From contig FR890501.1 of the NCBI GenBank assembly GCA_000433415.1, positions 1 to 6,801 on the forward strand: 6,801 nucleotides of DNA, written 5' to 3'. The stretch comes from Clostridium sp. CAG:448 (GTDB lineage: Bacteria > Bacillota > Clostridia > Oscillospirales > CAG-272). Below, in pieces: positions 5,338-6,801 of this stretch. A program made the translations under genes and the position numbers. The notes beneath the pieces are model-generated. The model was not told where the DNA came from and did not search any database. It saw only the letters and a list, made by a program, of their open reading frames with translations. Numbering within the stretch: position 1 is the first letter of the stretch; the number at the start of each line of letters is the position of its first letter.

Positions 5338-5365
5338 ACCCTGCAAAGAGAAATCTTTGCAGGGT
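5338..5365 (+). other. 12-bp GAAA-capped stem-loop between binding-protein and permease genes
   Basis: ACCCTGCAAAGA (5338-5349) and TCTTTGCAGGGT (5354-5365) pair perfectly over 12 bases around a GAAA tetraloop. No U-tract follows, so it is not an ordinary terminator. Stem-loops at this place in binding-protein operons commonly block 3' exonucleases and keep the binding-protein part of the mRNA longer-lived. That is the likely role here, giving more binding protein than permease. Confidence 0.8.
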
Positions 5366-5393
5366 GAATCTGGCGAGAAGGGGAAAGTAGTAC

Positions 5394-6041
5394 ATGGATT
5401 TTTTGACGGTAACCAAACAGTTGACCGAGGGCTTCGGGACGACGCTTCTGATTTTTATAGTGACACTGGTTTGTGCCATCCCGCTCGGATTGGTCATTAC
5501 CTTCGGTTCGGTGTCCGGCATAAAGCCGCTTCGTTGGCTGACCAGGACGCTGATATGGATTATCCGCGGAACCCCTTTGATGTTACAGGTCATTGTCGTT
5601 TTTTACGGACCGGGTCTGATCTTTCATACGCCGATGCGTAACCGGTTGATGGCGGTATTGATTGCGTTTGTCATCAACTATGCCGCCTATTTTTCCGAGA
5701 TTTACCGCGGGGGGATTGAGAGCATCCCGAAAGGGCAGTATGAGGCGGGGCAGGTTTTGGGAATGACGCGGAGACAAACCTTTTTCTCCGTGATTCTTTT
5801 GCAGGTGATCAAACGGATTCTCCCTGCAATGAGCAATGAGATTATCACACTGGTCAAAGATACCTCGCTTGCCCGCGTGATTGCGGTTATTGAGCTGGTC
5901 AAGGCGGCTGAAAGTATTGTTGCAACCTACGCGATTATTTGGCCGCTGTTCTATATCGGTGCGTTTTACCTGTTGTTCAGCGCATTGCTGACCTTTGTGC
6001 TGGGCAAGGCGGAGAAGAAGCTGTCGTATTTCAAGAGTTGA
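5394..6041 (+). CDS. Polar amino acid ABC transporter, permease (HisM/GlnP family)
   Basis: This 215-residue membrane subunit forms the translocation path of the importer. About five helices are visible (roughly 13-38, 50-75, 84-104, 140-168 and 180-204). Family marks are in order: GTTLLIF near the N-terminus, RGTPLMLQ (58-65), the cytosolic EAA loop YEAGQVLGMTRRQTFFSVILLQ (starting 116, with the invariant glycine at G123), which docks on the ATPase, RILP (141-144) and KDTSL (155-159). Length is typical. The start at 5394 is preceded by AAGGGG with 11 bases of spacing, rather long, so translation may be weaker than that of the binding protein. It lies 116 bases after that gene, across the stem-loop at 5338-5365, and 14 bases before the ATPase. 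Only one permease gene is seen, so the complex probably uses a homodimer. Confidence 0.96.
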   Translation: MDFLTVTKQLTEGFGTTLLIFIVTLVCAIPLGLVITFGSVSGIKPLRWLTRTLIWIIRGTPLMLQVIVVFYGPGLIFHTPMRNRLMAVLIAFVINYAAYFSEIYRGGIESIPKGQYEAGQVLGMTRRQTFFSVILLQVIKRILPAMSNEIITLVKDTSLARVIAVIELVKAAESIVATYAIIWPLFYIGAFYLLFSALLTFVLGKAEKKLSYFKS

Positions 6042-6055
6042 GGGGAGGGGAGTCA

Positions 6056-6801
6056 ATGCCGATTCTTGCAGTAAAAAATATCAGAAAAAGTTTCGGAGCG
6101 GAGGAGATTCTGCACGGAATTGATTTTTCCATGGAGAAGGGAGAGGTCCTTTCCATCATCGGATCGTCCGGCAGCGGGAAAACCACATTGCTGCGGTGTA
6201 TGACTTTTCTGGAGCATGCCGAATCCGGACAGGTGTTTGTGGACGGAGAGAAGATTTTTGATGCGGAAGAGAAAAAGCCGGTACCGCGTGAGGAGCAGCG
6301 GCGCAGGCAGTTGAATTTCGGTTTGGTTTTCCAGAATTTCAATCTTTTTCCACAGTATACGGTTCTTGAGAATGTTTGTCTTGCACCGAAACTGGAGGCG
6401 CGCAAATGCAAACAGCCGCGTAGTGTGCTTTCCGAAATTGAGGAGCGTGGCAAGGAGCTGATTGTGCGCGTCGGGTTGGAAAACCGGATGCAGGCATATC
6501 CGTGTGAGTTGTCCGGCGGGCAGCAGCAGCGTGTGGCGATTGCCCGCGCATTGGCACAGTCGCCGAAAATTCTGTGCTTTGACGAGCCGACCTCTGCGCT
6601 GGATCCCGAATTGACCGGGGAGGTTCTGCGGGTAATTCGCGGATTGGCAGAGCAGAAGACCACCATGGTGATTGTTACGCACGAGATGTCTTTTGCGCGG
6701 GGGGTCTCGGATCAGGTGATTTTTATGGACGGCGGCAATATTGTTGAGACAGGAAAACCGACCATTATGGAGAATCCGCAGACGGAGCGTTTGCGTGCAT
6801 T
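6056..6801 (+). CDS. Polar amino acid ABC transporter, ATP-binding protein (GlnQ/HisP family), 3' end cut by window edge
   Basis: This is the cytosolic ATPase that powers the importer. The 248 visible residues contain Walker A GSSGSGKT (36-43), the Q-loop at Q93 in VFQNFNLFP, signature LSGGQ (152-156), Walker B ILCFDE (172-177) with catalytic E177, the D-loop SALD (180-183) and the switch histidine H209. All are intact, so the protein should be active. Family members are about 240-260 residues; only a short C-terminal tail is likely missing. The segment between Q-loop and signature (about 111-138) and the stretch at 68-85 are richer in charged residues and somewhat longer than in GlnQ, as often seen in clostridial copies. 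GGGGAGGGGAG gives a very strong ribosome site before ATG 6056. It follows the permease by 14 bases and is plainly in the same operon. Confidence 0.96.
   Translation, partial: MPILAVKNIRKSFGAEEILHGIDFSMEKGEVLSIIGSSGSGKTTLLRCMTFLEHAESGQVFVDGEKIFDAEEKKPVPREEQRRRQLNFGLVFQNFNLFPQYTVLENVCLAPKLEARKCKQPRSVLSEIEERGKELIVRVGLENRMQAYPCELSGGQQQRVAIARALAQSPKILCFDEPTSALDPELTGEVLRVIRGLAEQKTTMVIVTHEMSFARGVSDQVIFMDGGNIVETGKPTIMENPQTERLRA

Noticed and set aside
6031..6682. Two long minus-strand open frames opposite the ATPase gene
   Set aside because: Both are antisense to an intact ABC ATPase with all motifs and show no protein-family features.

Overview
The window reads as chromosomal DNA of a low-to-moderate G+C Gram-positive bacterium, most likely a member of the Clostridia (Oscillospiraceae/Lachnospiraceae-like). 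This inference rests on strong AGGAG-type ribosome sites, sigma-A-type promoters close to consensus with 17-base spacers and TGn extensions, a lipobox on the solute-binding protein, and the gene content. No rRNA, tRNA, insertion sequence, phage gene or CRISPR array is visible.

The window is a divergent arrangement around a hub at about 3203-3545. On the minus strand, reading right to left, lie a TIM-barrel sugar phosphate isomerase/epimerase-like protein (3202-2291), a small multi-pass membrane protein of the YczE/YyaS/YitT (DUF6198-like) type (2063-1329), and an AzgA/PbuG-type NCS2 purine permease (1173 running off the left edge). Each of the three has its own recognisable promoter, so this is a set of codirectional single-gene units rather than one tight operon. 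On the plus strand lie a membrane-anchored XRE-family regulator (3546-4223), then a complete-looking polar amino acid ABC importer: lipoprotein binding protein (4447-5277), permease (5394-6041) and ATPase (6056 running off the right edge, nearly complete).

The three ABC genes form one transcription unit driven by a promoter at 4364-4392. An inverted repeat overlaps its -10 box and is a likely operator. A 12-bp GAAA-capped stem-loop without a U-tract sits between the binding-protein and permease genes; it probably helps keep binding protein in excess over membrane components. The regulator just upstream is separated by a probable terminator, and nothing in the sequence proves it controls the transporter.

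The coding genes belong to known families. The most unusual content is in the non-coding leaders. A perfect consensus promoter before the DUF6198-like gene is followed by a perfect 26-bp palindrome plus U6, with a downstream segment able to pair with its first arm (an attenuator, riboswitch, small RNA or operator candidate). The regulator gene has a 160-base structured leader. A hairpin lies exactly between the Shine-Dalgarno sequence and the start codon of the isomerase gene. I do not see convincing evidence of a wholly new multi-gene system.
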